A stretch of DNA of 64,000 nucleotides, from assembly GCA_037039685.1 (NCBI GenBank), contig JAWNGF010000009.1, forward strand, positions 124,001-188,000, written 5' to 3'. The position numbers were made by a program, and so were the translations under genes. This document shows, piece by piece, positions 36,301 to 46,892 of the stretch. The stretch is from Ceratobasidium sp. AG-K. Taxonomy: Eukaryota; Basidiomycota; Agaricomycetes; Cantharellales; Ceratobasidiaceae. The notes beneath the pieces were generated by a model. The model did not search any database. It was not told where the DNA came from and was given only the letters and a program-made list of their open reading frames with translations. Numbering within the stretch: position 1 is the stretch's first letter; each line of letters starts with the position of its first letter.

Positions 36301-38147
36301 TTTGTCTGCCGTTTGTGGATCTGTCAGGATAGACTTTAATCGGTTAATCGAATTGGCGGCAGCTTTCCCCGGGATAATATATCGCGTAACGGTTGCGGCG
36401 TAGATGAAAAGCTTTCCGGCTAACTTTGCCAGTTGCTCGACTTGCTCGGAGCTTGGAGATGGTGACATTGGGGACAGCGCCTCTGCCAGGTACTTCTTGA
36501 TGTCCTCCTCCACAATTGACTGTTCGATGTCGTGTAGGTGAAGCACAGTCGGCGGATATCCAGCCGGGGATAGCATTTTCTCGCGGATTACAGGATCGGG
36601 TCGACTCGTAACGAAGAACTTGAGCGGCAGATTTGTCCCAAGGCGGAGTAGCGCATCTAGGATTTGTCGTACGTCTTGATCATTCTCACACTCATCCAGA
36701 GCATCGATTACAACAACCACGCCTTTCAGCATGATATCCTTGGCTGCGATCATAGGATCTCGTATAAGCTTCTCGAATTGCCGGGCCACATTGAGTTTGC
36801 CCGCCTCTGGATCGCCTTCTAAGATTTTCCCCAACGAAACTCGGAATGCCACCGAGTAATGAGCAAGTTGGTACGCAATAGTGGGAATGATCGAGGTTAC
36901 ATTTCGACATGAAGGAGAGACGCGCGAGCAAAAGAAGCTGGCACCGAGTTGCTGCTGCTTGTCGTTCAGATACTCGCACAGGCTGTATGCGATTGTTGTC
37001 TTGCCGGTTCCTGCCATGCCGTTCATCCAATACACCTTGGCTCCTTTCGGGTCTTGCGTCCAGTTTTGGAGGTCTGCTTGCACCTGTTCACGCGTCTCTT
37101 TCGTACACGCTCGTCGTTTAATAGTTGTCGAGTAACTAGAGTTGTAGCGTGCGTCGTCCACTGGACATATCCCTCGAAGTAGAGTTGCCTGTCGGCTGGA
37201 ACTCAATGCCTATCTCGGTGAACCCACTCGCAGCGGCTACGCACCACGTGTTGCTTATTGACATTCCGCAAAGTTTGAAGGCCAATATCGTGCTAGTCAA
37301 TTATAAGACCATATAGCCATATATAGTCGAATGCACTCACTTGAAGTTGCTGGAACAACGCCTCAACTCGGCGATACTGCTGAATCACATCCTCCCTCTC
37401 CTCGGCAGAATCTATAACACGCCGAATCTTGCCGTGTGCTTGGCGGTCCTTTATGCGTGCTACCTCTGTTTCGATACATCTGCAATGTTCTTCATCAAAC
37501 AAGGTTCCGCACAAGTATCTCATGCTTACAGTGCAATCCGCGCGCAGGAGGTGTTGCCACTCGGATTTTCTGTGTTGAATTCGGATAAACATTCGTTCAA
37601 ATTGCGAGCGACGATCTTGAGCGACGATGTGAGTGTTTCATACTCTTTGGCAGTTGCTGTCGCTCCCTATAGTGCTGCCCGGTTATACTTTGAGACCCAT
37701 TGATTCCCTACAATTTACCTGTATGATGTCTAGACATTCGACGAGTTCGCTGATGGCTTGTTTAAGTGGAGGTATCACTCCCGCGCTAATGTGTAGGGCC
37801 CGAAGCGCTGATTCTAGTCCGGAGGTTGCTGCTTCCTTTAGTCTGCTCGCGGTGCTGGGTTTAGCGTTCGCCACATCTGTAAAATCCGATCCAGCTGCTG
37901 ATAATCCTGTTAATGCACCGTGGGTAGGGGTAGGAAGTTGAGGCGCAATCAACGGGGTAGCAATTGGGGAGTCTGGATTGGGTGATCGGTCCGGAGAGAC
38001 TGATCCAGCGACAGCTGGCGAGTCAGACGAGCTCCCATCGTCTGAAGACAAGGGATGTAGATGTGATTTAAACCGCTTTATTCCTTCTGGTATATTATTT
38101 CCGCTGTGTTTTCTTTTCGAGCCGCCAGGAAGCCGAGGTGAGGCCAT
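33375..38147 (-). CDS. NACHT-WD40 STAND protein (NLR2), intact
   Basis: Six exons in phase give 1505 aa: 37719-38147, 37530-37666, 37341-37479, 37245-37292, 35641-37188 and 33375-35591. The N-terminal region is unassigned (SGLESALRALHISAGVIPPLK, then a helical part with IRRVIDSAEEREDVIQQYRR). The NACHT ATPase has Walker A GMAGTGKTT at about aa 308 and Walker B VVVVIDALDE at about aa 408, followed by a helical linker and 14 WD40 repeats, enough for two seven-bladed propellers. Repeats are highly alike (VAFSPDGAYIVSGSGD, TIRVWDARTG), as in fungal NLRs whose sensor repeats evolve under diversifying selection. It is probably a cytosolic sensor whose nucleotide exchange drives oligomerisation. The ATG at 38147 aligns with the homologous NLR1 ATG; an upstream in-frame ATG exists at 38312. 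Confidence 0.9.
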
Positions 38148-38727
38148 GGTCGTCGGGATTGGATCGGTGTGCGGTCTGCGCGTGCCGGTAATGTGGCTGT
38201 GTCGTAAACTTGAAATAAAGTCCAATTGTAAATTTATCCCACGGTGGGCTTCAAATCCTTGAGCCCAGTGTCCGGCTTTCCGAATAGGTGTTGAACTTGG
38301 ACAAGCAATCAAGGTGGGATTCGTTCGAACGGTCGAGGATCAAAATATCCAAACATTATTCTGCGCTTGCTCGGAGGCGTCGCATACCCTACATCAAATG
38401 CTGGTGCTTTCCGAAAGTCTAGCGGTTGCATGATATACGCTCAATAAAGGACTGCATGTACATATCATATCTTGTGTTGTATAGTCTGAAAAGATACCGA
38501 AAGACGTATATAGCAAGTTGGTATTCTACAGTATGATACAAAGCGAGGTATGGGGAAAAAATAGCACACGATATTTTCAAGCAAAATGGTACGGGGGTCC
38601 ACACAAAATAACAGTCTTTTTGACACATTTGCGTTGTCGAAGCCAGTGCGAGATTTGGTCATCATATCGGAAGATCACGTGGACAAACATAGGCTCAGTA
38701 ACTCCGTCGCCCACCCCGATACCCGTA
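38148..38727. other. Divergent promoter region between NLR2 and PRP46
   Basis: Both genes are transcribed away from this 580 bp interval. No further feature is recognised. Confidence 0.45.
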
Positions 38728-40539
38728 ATGACCACGCAAATAGACACGCCCGCGGCTTTGCCCTCGTTGGAGCCTTTGCTTAAGGCAAGCGCAAAGAGGA
38801 CCGCATCGATATTTTATGCGGAAACGGGAGACGAGGAGGATCCGAAAAGGTGAGTTTTCGCCGTTCTACACCTGGCCAACTTCACACTTCTGTACTTTGT
38901 AATTATGCTGACTTTTGAACAGTGCCAGGGTGAGGCTAGCGGTCAAAACTCGTGACGAGTACCGTGATGTTCAAACTCTTCCTTCTGCATTGCTCGCACG
39001 AGAAGGCATTGTTGGCCCTGCTCGACCAGGTGCTGCTGGACCCAAGGCGATAGCCGGACGTATGTGTGGCTTACTATCCGTTGTGGTGATTGCTAATATT
39101 TCTTTAGCCCAACAAAAACTTCTTACAAATGCTCCCTCGACTGACAGCCCAGCTGTTACTCCCTCGGCGCCAGCACCTTCTTCTGAACTTACGACTTTCC
39201 GCCACCAAAACTCCCTTCATACTGGCGCTCAATCCGCGCTTACTACTGCTCTCGCCCGGAAAAAGGCAGCCCGTCAAGTGCAACCCGACTATCACGCGCC
39301 GTGGAAACTTGTGCGTGTCATTAGTGGCCACTTGGGATGGGTCCGAAGTGTGGCAGTCGAGCCAGGCAACAAATGGTTTGTTTCGGGTGCTGGAGACCGT
39401 GTCATCAAGGTGCGAGTCGTAGTGTTAACGCTCAATGTGGTATACTTCAGTGCTGACTGATCGGCGCTGTAGGTGTGGGATTTGGCGAGCGGTGAACTGA
39501 AGTTGTCCTTGACTGGTCATATTTCTACGGTTCGCGGGTTGGCTGTCAGCCCGCGTCACCCGTATCTCTTCTCGGCCGGAGAGGACAAGGTGTGTGCGGC
39601 ACTTGATTCCCACTGAGATGTAGCTGACGTCCCGTTTCTGCAGATGGTAAAATGCTGGGACTTGGAGACCAACAAGGTCATTCGACACTACCATGGCCAT
39701 CTCTCAGGTGTCTATGCCCTCGATTTGCATCCTACTCTCGACGTACTAGTCACCGCCGGTCGCGACGCATCCGCAAGGGTAAGCATCGCGTTTCGCCTCC
39801 TAGCATCATTCAACTAAACGGACTGCCAGGTATGGGATATGCGAACAAAAGCCCAGATTCACGTCCTCGCCGGACACACCGGAACAGTCGCCGACGTCAA
39901 ATGCCAGGAATCCGACCCACAAGTCATCACCGGCTCCATGGACTCGACCATCCGGCAAGTCTCCCCGCCCTCCCACCTTGTCCGTGCTAACCCACCCAAA
40001 CAGACTATGGGATCTCGCAGCAGGCAAAACCCTCACCCAATTGACGCACCACAAAAAATCCGTCCGCGCACTCGCGGTCCACCCTACCGAATTCTCATTC
40101 GCATCGGGCAGCGCAGGCGGAAACAATATCAAGAAATGGAAGTGCCCCGAGGGAATGTTTGTGCACAACTTTTCGGGACACGACGCGATCGTGAATACGC
40201 TCAGCGTGAATGCCGAGGGTGTATTGTTTTCGGGCGGTAAGTCGCTCGATTCTTGTTACTGGGTGGATATTGATGCGTGGACGTAGGCGACAACGGAACG
40301 ATTACGCTCTGGGATTACAAGACTGGTCTGCCGTTTCAAAATATGGAGGATATCCCTCAACCCGGTTCGCTCGATGCCGAAGCTGGTGTGTTTTGCTCGA
40401 CGTTTGATCAAACGGGAACGCGTCTTATTACGGGTGGAGCGGATAAGACTATCAAGGTGTGTGTCCCCTTGGCGCGCACATGGGTGTGGGAATATAAGCT
40501 GACGGCAATTTGTAGATTTATGCGGAGCAGACTCAGTGA
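38728..40539 (+). CDS. PRP46: Pre-mRNA-splicing factor PRP46/PLRG1 (WD40)
   Basis: Prp46/PLRG1 is a WD40 component of the NineTeen-related complex that joins the spliceosome on activation. Nine exons in phase give 454 aa: 38728-38849, 38923-39059, 39108-39409, 39473-39589, 39644-39778, 39830-39954, 40004-40236, 40287-40456 and 40516-40539. The N-terminus has the family [13 protein letters not shown] motif. A seven-bladed propeller follows, with [79 protein letters not shown] and [18 protein letters not shown]; length and motifs fit the family. The intron 39955-40003 starts with GCAAGT rather than GT, a GC-AG intron demanded by the frame (TIR to LWDL). Confidence 0.96.
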
Positions 40540-40800
40540 TTGGTGTTGTAATGTAGATCGTACATATAATCTTATGCGTTGTAGGATCTAATATGTGTGA
40601 TTGAGCGACACGCGGCCGATGTGAAAGACCTGGAGTGCTCTCGGCCATGAACAACGTCGGTAATGTAGACACGCCGAATAGCCCTGGGAATAATCATCCC
40701 CCGAGTTGCGTTGAGTGGCACATGAACTGCCCCTTGACTGCCGGAAACAAGAGCAACTGACGATGCGAAATCTGACCTCTCTGAGGGACGATTGTCACAA
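40540..40800. other. PRP46 3' flank
   Basis: No feature is recognised before the tRNA gene. Confidence 0.4.
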
Positions 40801-40885
40801 GGAGCGATGGTGTAGTTGGTTATCACGTCTGTCTAACATTTGAAACGTTCACAGACGGTCCTCAGTTCGAACCTGGGTCGCTTCA
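40801..40885 (+). tRNA. tRNA-Val (anticodon AAC) with an 11 nt intron
   Basis: The acceptor arms GGAGCGA and TCGCTTC pair (one G-T wobble), followed by discriminator A at 40885. The D arm is GTGTAGTTGGTTATCAC. The anticodon stem TCTGT/ACAGA encloses loop CTAACA-C with anticodon AAC. An intron of about 11 nt sits at the canonical position one base 3' of the anticodon. The T arm is CTCAG-TTCGAAC-CTGGG. A T-run for RNA polymerase III termination follows directly at 40886. Confidence 0.93.
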
Positions 40886-40891
40886 TTTTTT
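40886..40891 (+). terminator. RNA polymerase III T-run terminator of tRNA-Val
   Basis: The run of T residues starts immediately after the discriminator base and fits a polymerase III terminator. Confidence 0.7.
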
Positions 40892-42059
40892 GCTCATCGC
40901 TTTTGACGTGCGATCAAAGTATAGAGTGAGCGTTTACTATGATTCCCCTCTTGTATTATATATCGAAATCCCTGTTGGGCATTGATTCACGTATAACGTC
41001 GATGCGTCTCAAAATTACCGAAGAGGTCACAAATCAGTGTGTTTATAATTCCCAATGGCCCTTATCGAAATCTGTACTCTCGGACCTGATGACAGGTTGG
41101 CCTTTTCCGTCGTAACATCTGCGTGAAACTGAGATGTTTGACGTGAGAGTAACCTTGGGATGCTGGAAAAGTGCCGGCCAACGTGTGCATACACGTCGCC
41201 CAGGTAGACCTGTTGAAGTATGGTGCAATATTGAGCATACCTCTAATTCACCTGGCCCTAGCTCGAAGGCATTTGCGACGCAGCAAGTAGTGTGTTTGTG
41301 TGCGTGTACACAATGCGGTATCAAATCACTGCAACCAATGGACACTATTTAATTGGGCACGAACCGGGTACTCATTCACCGGATTCAGGCCTAAGTCGGA
41401 GAACGAGTATGCCAGTACACACAGTATTCGACAGCCGATCAATGCGGCCGATGGTCACTTCTTGACTTCGAGTGAATCAAAGTTATGTATACCAGAAGGT
41501 TCGTAAATGGTGAGTACCCTCAGTGGTGGTTTTAATTTTGGAAACATTGCCAAGCACTGGATCAACTGAGTCGATGCTTCGTAATACCAATAAATCGGTA
41601 GACAGCGACAATCAAACTACAAGGTGCAAGATGAAAAATAAACCTTGTATCCGCGTGGTACCAATTTCTTATCTTACCCGAGATGGTGGTGGAAAGAAGT
41701 TGATCGGCGCCAAACGAGGCGGTGTCAAGCACGAGCACGAAGCCTGCGGAATAGGAGGCATCATGATTCAGCGAGTACTGAAATCCTTGCACAACGCCTC
41801 ATCTGGACTATAGGAGAGTGCTCATTCAGATCAGTCCCTGGATACCTCGCCCACTCCTTGCCAATTTCTAAAGACTGCGTGAGCTGCGGCGCACTCCCCG
41901 ATCAGTATCATCAAGCGTACGAGTACTGCTGTGTTGGGAGATCAAGGTTCATAGCCATAATGAGTCAACCTATGCGCGTCGCTATCTTAAATACAATGAG
42001 GATGGGCCTCGACACCATCATCAGTCTTCAATCTCGCGCCCGTAGGAGGTCTAACCACT
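40892..42059. other. Intergenic region before transmembrane copy C
   Basis: Short open frames (for example 41523-41813) have no family features. Upstream exons of copy C could lie near its right end but cannot be proven. Confidence 0.35.
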
Positions 42060-44787
42060 ATGAAGCATTCGTATCTCATGGCATTGCACTTTTGGGTGCA
42101 TGTCCTTCGGCTCCTCACTACCATGACTGCATTGGCCATGACTATTTGGTTCGCCGTCGGGCTGACTATGTTTGGACGAGTGAGAATTTCCCCGGGTACT
42201 CCCGCGGACTATATACCTCTCGTTCGCAAGCTCAACGCTCGGAGCATACTTATGTGTAGAATATTATTTGGCAAGTGATATTCACGTGATAAGCTATGAT
42301 TTCTTATCCTAACTCCAAGGCTTGTGAATGCGTAGCGTTCTTGATCCCTCTCTTGCTCAATGATTCATTGATGTGGGTTCTGTCGTCCTCCCTTGCGAAG
42401 TGTAGCCGGACTCAACCGCTTCGCTCCGTTCTGCCTCAGGTTGACTTTCGATTACTACCGCACTGACACTTACTTCGGAAGTGTTGTGGTCCAAACAGGA
42501 GTGTCCGTCGCCGCGCTTGCCCTCGTATCCACAGGTCAGTGTCGATTGTCAAGCTATTATCAACTGTGCATGGTATTAATAGCAAAGCAATTATCAGCCC
42601 TTGGCATCTGGTCACCGTTGGATGATTTCAAGTATTTCCAAAGCTGGTTTTTGCAGTGGACCCCGGTGTGGGTGACTCTCCTAGGTTGTATCGCGCTTTG
42701 GTCCCTCTGCTCGATTGGGGCTCTGTGTTGGGCAACACTGCTACCTTCTCGCTGCATTCCCCTCCGGCATATATGGAAGTACAACACCAAACACGTATTC
42801 TGGGGTGTTACTGTCAGTGACAAACACCCCCAAGTCGCTTCTCTACCGAGCATAACTGGAAGACCCCGCGATATACCTGTCTCAGCGAGACAGGAGTTAC
42901 GTCCAGTAATGGCTCCTCCGCAGCGCTTCATCACCCGTTTGCTCTTTCGACGCGTCAGGTAGGCTATATATTTGTACTTGCATTCCTCGCTGGTGATAGC
43001 CAAGCAACCATTTCTAATACTGAAACTCGCCATATCACGCAGTCCTGCCGAGTCAAAATCATATGCTCTCGCCCGAAATACCTTTGCTGTTTTAGCCATG
43101 TTCCTTATTATCTTTCGGGCTGTTATTGCGCTTACACAAGCAAGCAACAAAGTCGAGACGCGGTTACAATCGAAACCTTGCAGCAATTCTGCAGCCATTG
43201 TTGGGACTCGAATATTTATGGTTCGTTATCTTGATCAAACACGATGAAGTTCTTACGCGCTATATTGGCTTGTTATGCAGACAGATATGTCTGGCACTAA
43301 TCGGGACTCAAACGAAGTGTCCACAATTAATATAACAACTGACGGCGGGTGGACCCAAGGTATGCGTCTATATATAGTGCAAACTATCGTAGAGCTGATT
43401 CAGTTTCACGTGCTATCAAGCATGCACTGTGACCCATCTAGGGATGGAACACCGGGCAAAACCGTCATCATATGAACCTGACTTCTCTCGATATAACATT
43501 TTCTCGTGTTATCTACACAGCAACTTCAACGGTAAGAGCACGCGAGATCGAAATGGCATCCCTTCTGACTCCTTGAAATTGACTTTCGTTTTCCTTCCTT
43601 CGACTGTGTATAGGCATTCCAGTATCATATGACATCACTGTTCGTTCCCTAAACGGGTCCGTTCTGCAGAAGTATCCTCCTCTCGTATGGATGTTAGATG
43701 GCGGAGATCTTGATGACTGGAGAAACCCCTCCATGGCATCCATAATGAAGAACGCTGCGCCAGCATACATACCAGCCTGGAAGCTTCGTCGTGGATATCA
43801 TCTTGAAGGAGAAGCTCGGATCGTCAAGAGACGCGTGATCACGTCGTCGGTATGGCGCGACCTTCTCATCAATCTAGATCCAGTGGGTAGATAGCATCAG
43901 CTCCAAGACAATATCCTGATTGTTACCATGCTATGACCAGCAATACGCGGAGGTATCGTTGTATCCTATTAGTAAGCTCCCTTCTATTGAGGAGTGATGG
44001 TCTCTGAACCGTTTTTCTAGCTATGACCTCTGCAACTCGACTAGCCAACGAAACGGTTGCATCCGCTAGGCTCCGTATTTCGTTTGATTCTAGCTTTAGT
44101 TTCCTCGGCGAGGAGAAATCTGTCTGGAATTCGAAGGATGGATTGATCAGCACCTCCCCTCCAGTTGTTTGCGATACCATAGAAGACTATAGGTCCAGTA
44201 CAGTCATGGATGTAATCGGATCAGTGGGTGGTCTATTCGCATTGCTTCAAGCTGCGAATATACTACTCTTTGGGCGGCCGTTACTTTGGGGACTTACGGG
44301 TAAGATTTCGCATCCACATAGTACATTACTGATTCTTACCCATTTCTGAAGGCGCCAAGCTAATCACACCGTTTGGGCTCTTTGGCGCATGTAGTCCCCA
44401 GGGGTTCAAACGCCGTCTGCGAGAACAATACTATCGCGAACCAACTAACGACAACCCTGATACAATTCAAATTGGCGCATTTCTACGCGATTTCGTTATT
44501 GACTTTGGCCCGGCTGAGGTAGATATATCTAAACCAGAGAACGGGGGTGCTCCGGAGCGCGAGTTGGTCTGTGAAGAAGATGATAGAAACGAAGGCGCAG
44601 GGGTACACATGTAAGTCCGTCCAGAGAACCGCGCTTACATGCTCAATACTTAGTACTGGAATATTCCTCTGAGTATAGCCCACTCATACAGGCTCCACCA
44701 TTCATCTCGTCTGGTTCTGAAGAGGCATTCAGTGGTAATAGAAGCCCTACAGCGAGTTCCCAGGATAGAGCTAGCAGAATTGTATGA
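42060..44787 (+). CDS. Multicopy fungal transmembrane protein family, copy C (best preserved)
   Basis: Same family as copies A and B, with every block readable. The N-terminal membrane region is ALHFWVHVLRLLTTMTALAM, followed by FDYYRTDTYFGSVVVQTGVS, a double membrane segment (WVTLLGCIALWSLCSIGALC), KYNTKHVFWGV, an anchor FAVLAMFLIIFRAVIALTQA, an exposed part (GGDLDDWRNPSMASIMKNAA, RRVITSSVWRDLLI), EDYRSSTVMDVIGSVGG with the last membrane segment, and LREQYYREPTNDNPDTIQIG. It ends in a serine-rich tail with TGA at 44785-44787. I found no stop or frameshift in the blocks checked. The start is uncertain: ATG at 42060 is the first that fits, but an upstream exon is possible. The junction between the first two exons (about 42260-42330) is not resolved. 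Function is unknown. Confidence 0.6.
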
Positions 44788-45125
44788 TAGTAGCGGAAAT
44801 AAATGTGTTAAATTATATATAGGCTACACCAACATAGTAAGACCAATCACAGAATCCAGCAAATGAAATAGGAGCGCGAAGGAGCTATTGGCATAAAGGG
44901 AGAGGTTCTACAAGGTTAAGACGCGTTCGAGAGATGAACACTTAGGGAAGGCTCGCCACAGACGGAATACATGCATTGTGTATATTTGACGTCACCGCAG
45001 AAATAATACTGATCCTGGGCTGGCGCTTATAGGGACACCCCGGCATGATATATAACGCATGTAATATATGTATATAGCTAATGCACGAACACAGTGACTA
45101 GGCTACCGGTGGGATGGGGGACGCT

Positions 45126-45140
45126 CGCGCCTGCGGCGCG
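45126..45140. repeat. Perfect GC hairpin
   Basis: CGCGCC and GGCGCG are exact reverse complements separated by three bases. Confidence 0.7.
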
Positions 45141-45162
45141 GGTGTGTGCTGGGGCTCCGGGA

Positions 45163-45179
45163 CGCGAGTACGACTCGCG
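45163..45179. repeat. Perfect hairpin, 7 bp arms
   Basis: CGCGAGT and ACTCGCG are exact reverse complements separated by three bases, 22 bp after the previous hairpin. Confidence 0.7.
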
Positions 45180-45529
45180 GGCCGGGTGGGCCATCTGATC
45201 ACCACGAAGTGGGGAACGGATAGGTGATGGGCCGTATCCAGGTATCATTGGGTGTAGCGGAGCGATGCGCGGGGTGGCGGACGGCAAAGAAAGAAAGGGC
45301 GGCGCGTAGGAGAGGCCGCCATGTTATGTCGTGGTCGACGGGAGTCAACACGACGTCTGCTCGTATGCGCGTTCGTGTCATGCGCCGGCTCTTGCTAAGC
45401 GCCTGGACGCCCGAACCAGTATTGGTTGTGTCCCTACGCCGGCTCCATGGCAAAACCTCTCTTTTACCTGCAACACCGGCTAGATCAGGTTGGCGGGTGG
45501 GCATTGCCATCCGTTCTCATGAAAAGCGG

Positions 45530-45960
45530 ACTATATGCGCATTCAAACAACGAACACTCGTGGGAGGTTAGAAATAGAATTTCAAGTTTGGCCGCTAGAG
45601 TAGCCAGAACTTTAATATCATCCAAGCACTGAGCACAATATTATGAGGACAGGCACGTACATACCAATGCAAGCTCAATTGACTTCCTTCCAGGTTCGCC
45701 GCACTTGAGCGCCCATGTCAATATGCAAATACCTCAGATCTCATACGTTACGCAGGACGTCCTGTCGTCGACTCAGAGCAGGCCACTACCCACCCCGTTA
45801 TTATAATTCTCAGGACAGACGGCGGGGCTCGATGTGGCGCAACCAGCGAGTAGACAGTCCACCTTGGCGATGTGGTGCATGGCACTCCCAATAGCGCCTC
45901 AAATCCAACACTCTCAACTCCTTCCTCTCCCTCCCAACGAGCATCCTAAATTAGTAGTCC
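45530..45960 (-). pseudogene. Decayed partial duplicate of DUG2 peptidase exons
   Basis: This stretch follows, in order, about 47700-48125 of the DUG2 gene downstream: the shared GCTAGAGTAGCCAGAACTTT string, the region around the exon at 47847-47993 (GTCGTCGA), then CTTCCTCTCCCTC near the catalytic exon. Many substitutions and indels leave no open frame. It is a partial tandem duplicate in the same orientation as DUG2 that has become a relic. Immediately to the right it abuts the transmembrane family fragment D. Confidence 0.55.
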
Positions 45961-46511
45961 GTTTGCGCTTCTCCAAGCAGCGCATGTGGTGCTATTCGAG
46001 AGGCCGCTCTTCTGGGGACTCACTGGTATGCCTGCTTTACTTCTACATGTCGATCCGAAGTACTGAGCGAGTACTTCATATTGGAGGTGCCAAATTGATT
46101 ACACTGTTCGGGCTCCTTGGCGCATTTAGTTCCCAAGGATTTTGGCGCCGGCTGCGGGAACAGTACCACCGCTGGCCAACTAGCGACAACCCTGACACAG
46201 TTCAGGTTGGAGCATTTTTGCGCGACTTTGTTATTGATTTTGGACCTGCAGAAGAGGAATTACAAAGATCTGAGGAGCAACGGGCTATCTCAGAGCATGA
46301 GTCGATCCTTGGAGGTGAGAGGGCCGATGATCCAGGTATTGAAGTGTATGTCCGGTTGGTGGGTATGCGTATATCCTGTGTTGAACATCTGTATGACTGT
46401 AGAACTCTTATGCAGGTAGCACCATCGAGCCCGGTTGTACCTACCCACGGGTTTAATGTCGACAAAGACTCTACAGCGGATACCCAGGATCAAGTTGTTA
46501 GGATTGTATGA
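45961..46511 (+). pseudogene. Transmembrane family copy D, 3' fragment
   Basis: Only the end of the family is present: the tail of the last membrane exon (nucleotide-level match to about 44245-44300 of copy C), then GAKLITLFGLLGAFSSQGF, LREQYHRWPTSDNPDTVQ, VGAFLRDFVIDFGPAEEE and the serine-rich end (DTQDQVVRIV, stop 46509-46511). No N-terminal exons lie upstream; the DUG2 relic takes their place. Confidence 0.65.
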
Positions 46512-46892
46512 TGTGAGTAAAAACATGCAGATATTGGAAATAATATACAAGCTGTAGGATTCTGAAGAGGTGGAACTGCCTTCAATTACGGACTAATGTT
46601 AGTTTTTTCTCAGTACAAGTCTCATTAATTTGGTATCTGATTCGCTGTTGATTCGTGTGAGCAGTTGTGTGGCCGAGTCCGCAAAGTCCGTGGTACTTGG
46701 AGACAATCGACTTGGTATTTCGAATGTGTGTCAAATATATGAAGATTCGCATGTGGTAGTCGCATTGGCTCGCAATACGTCGCTGAATCGCGCAAAAAAG
46801 TACATTTACTATGCATACACGGATAGACAAACAAGAGCAAACAAAAGCGCACAAATGATAAAGCACCAAAACTTCAATTCAACCCAATGCCA
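46512..46892. other. Intergenic region between copy D and DUG2 3' end
   Basis: Nothing is recognised; this is convergent 3' space. Confidence 0.4.

Larger units (their letters stand above)
44788..45529. other. Intergenic region with a GC-rich hairpin cluster
   Basis: No gene is recognised. From about 45100 to 45430 the DNA is clearly richer in G and C than its surroundings and carries two perfect hairpins listed separately. Open frames here are composition-driven. Confidence 0.4.

Noticed and set aside
41523..42259. Plus-strand frames before copy C
   Set aside because: No match to the family's N-terminal blocks except from 42060 on; left as intergenic.
45199..45571. Overlapping 100-115 codon frames on both strands
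   Set aside because: High GC content lowers stop frequency on both strands; no recognisable protein.
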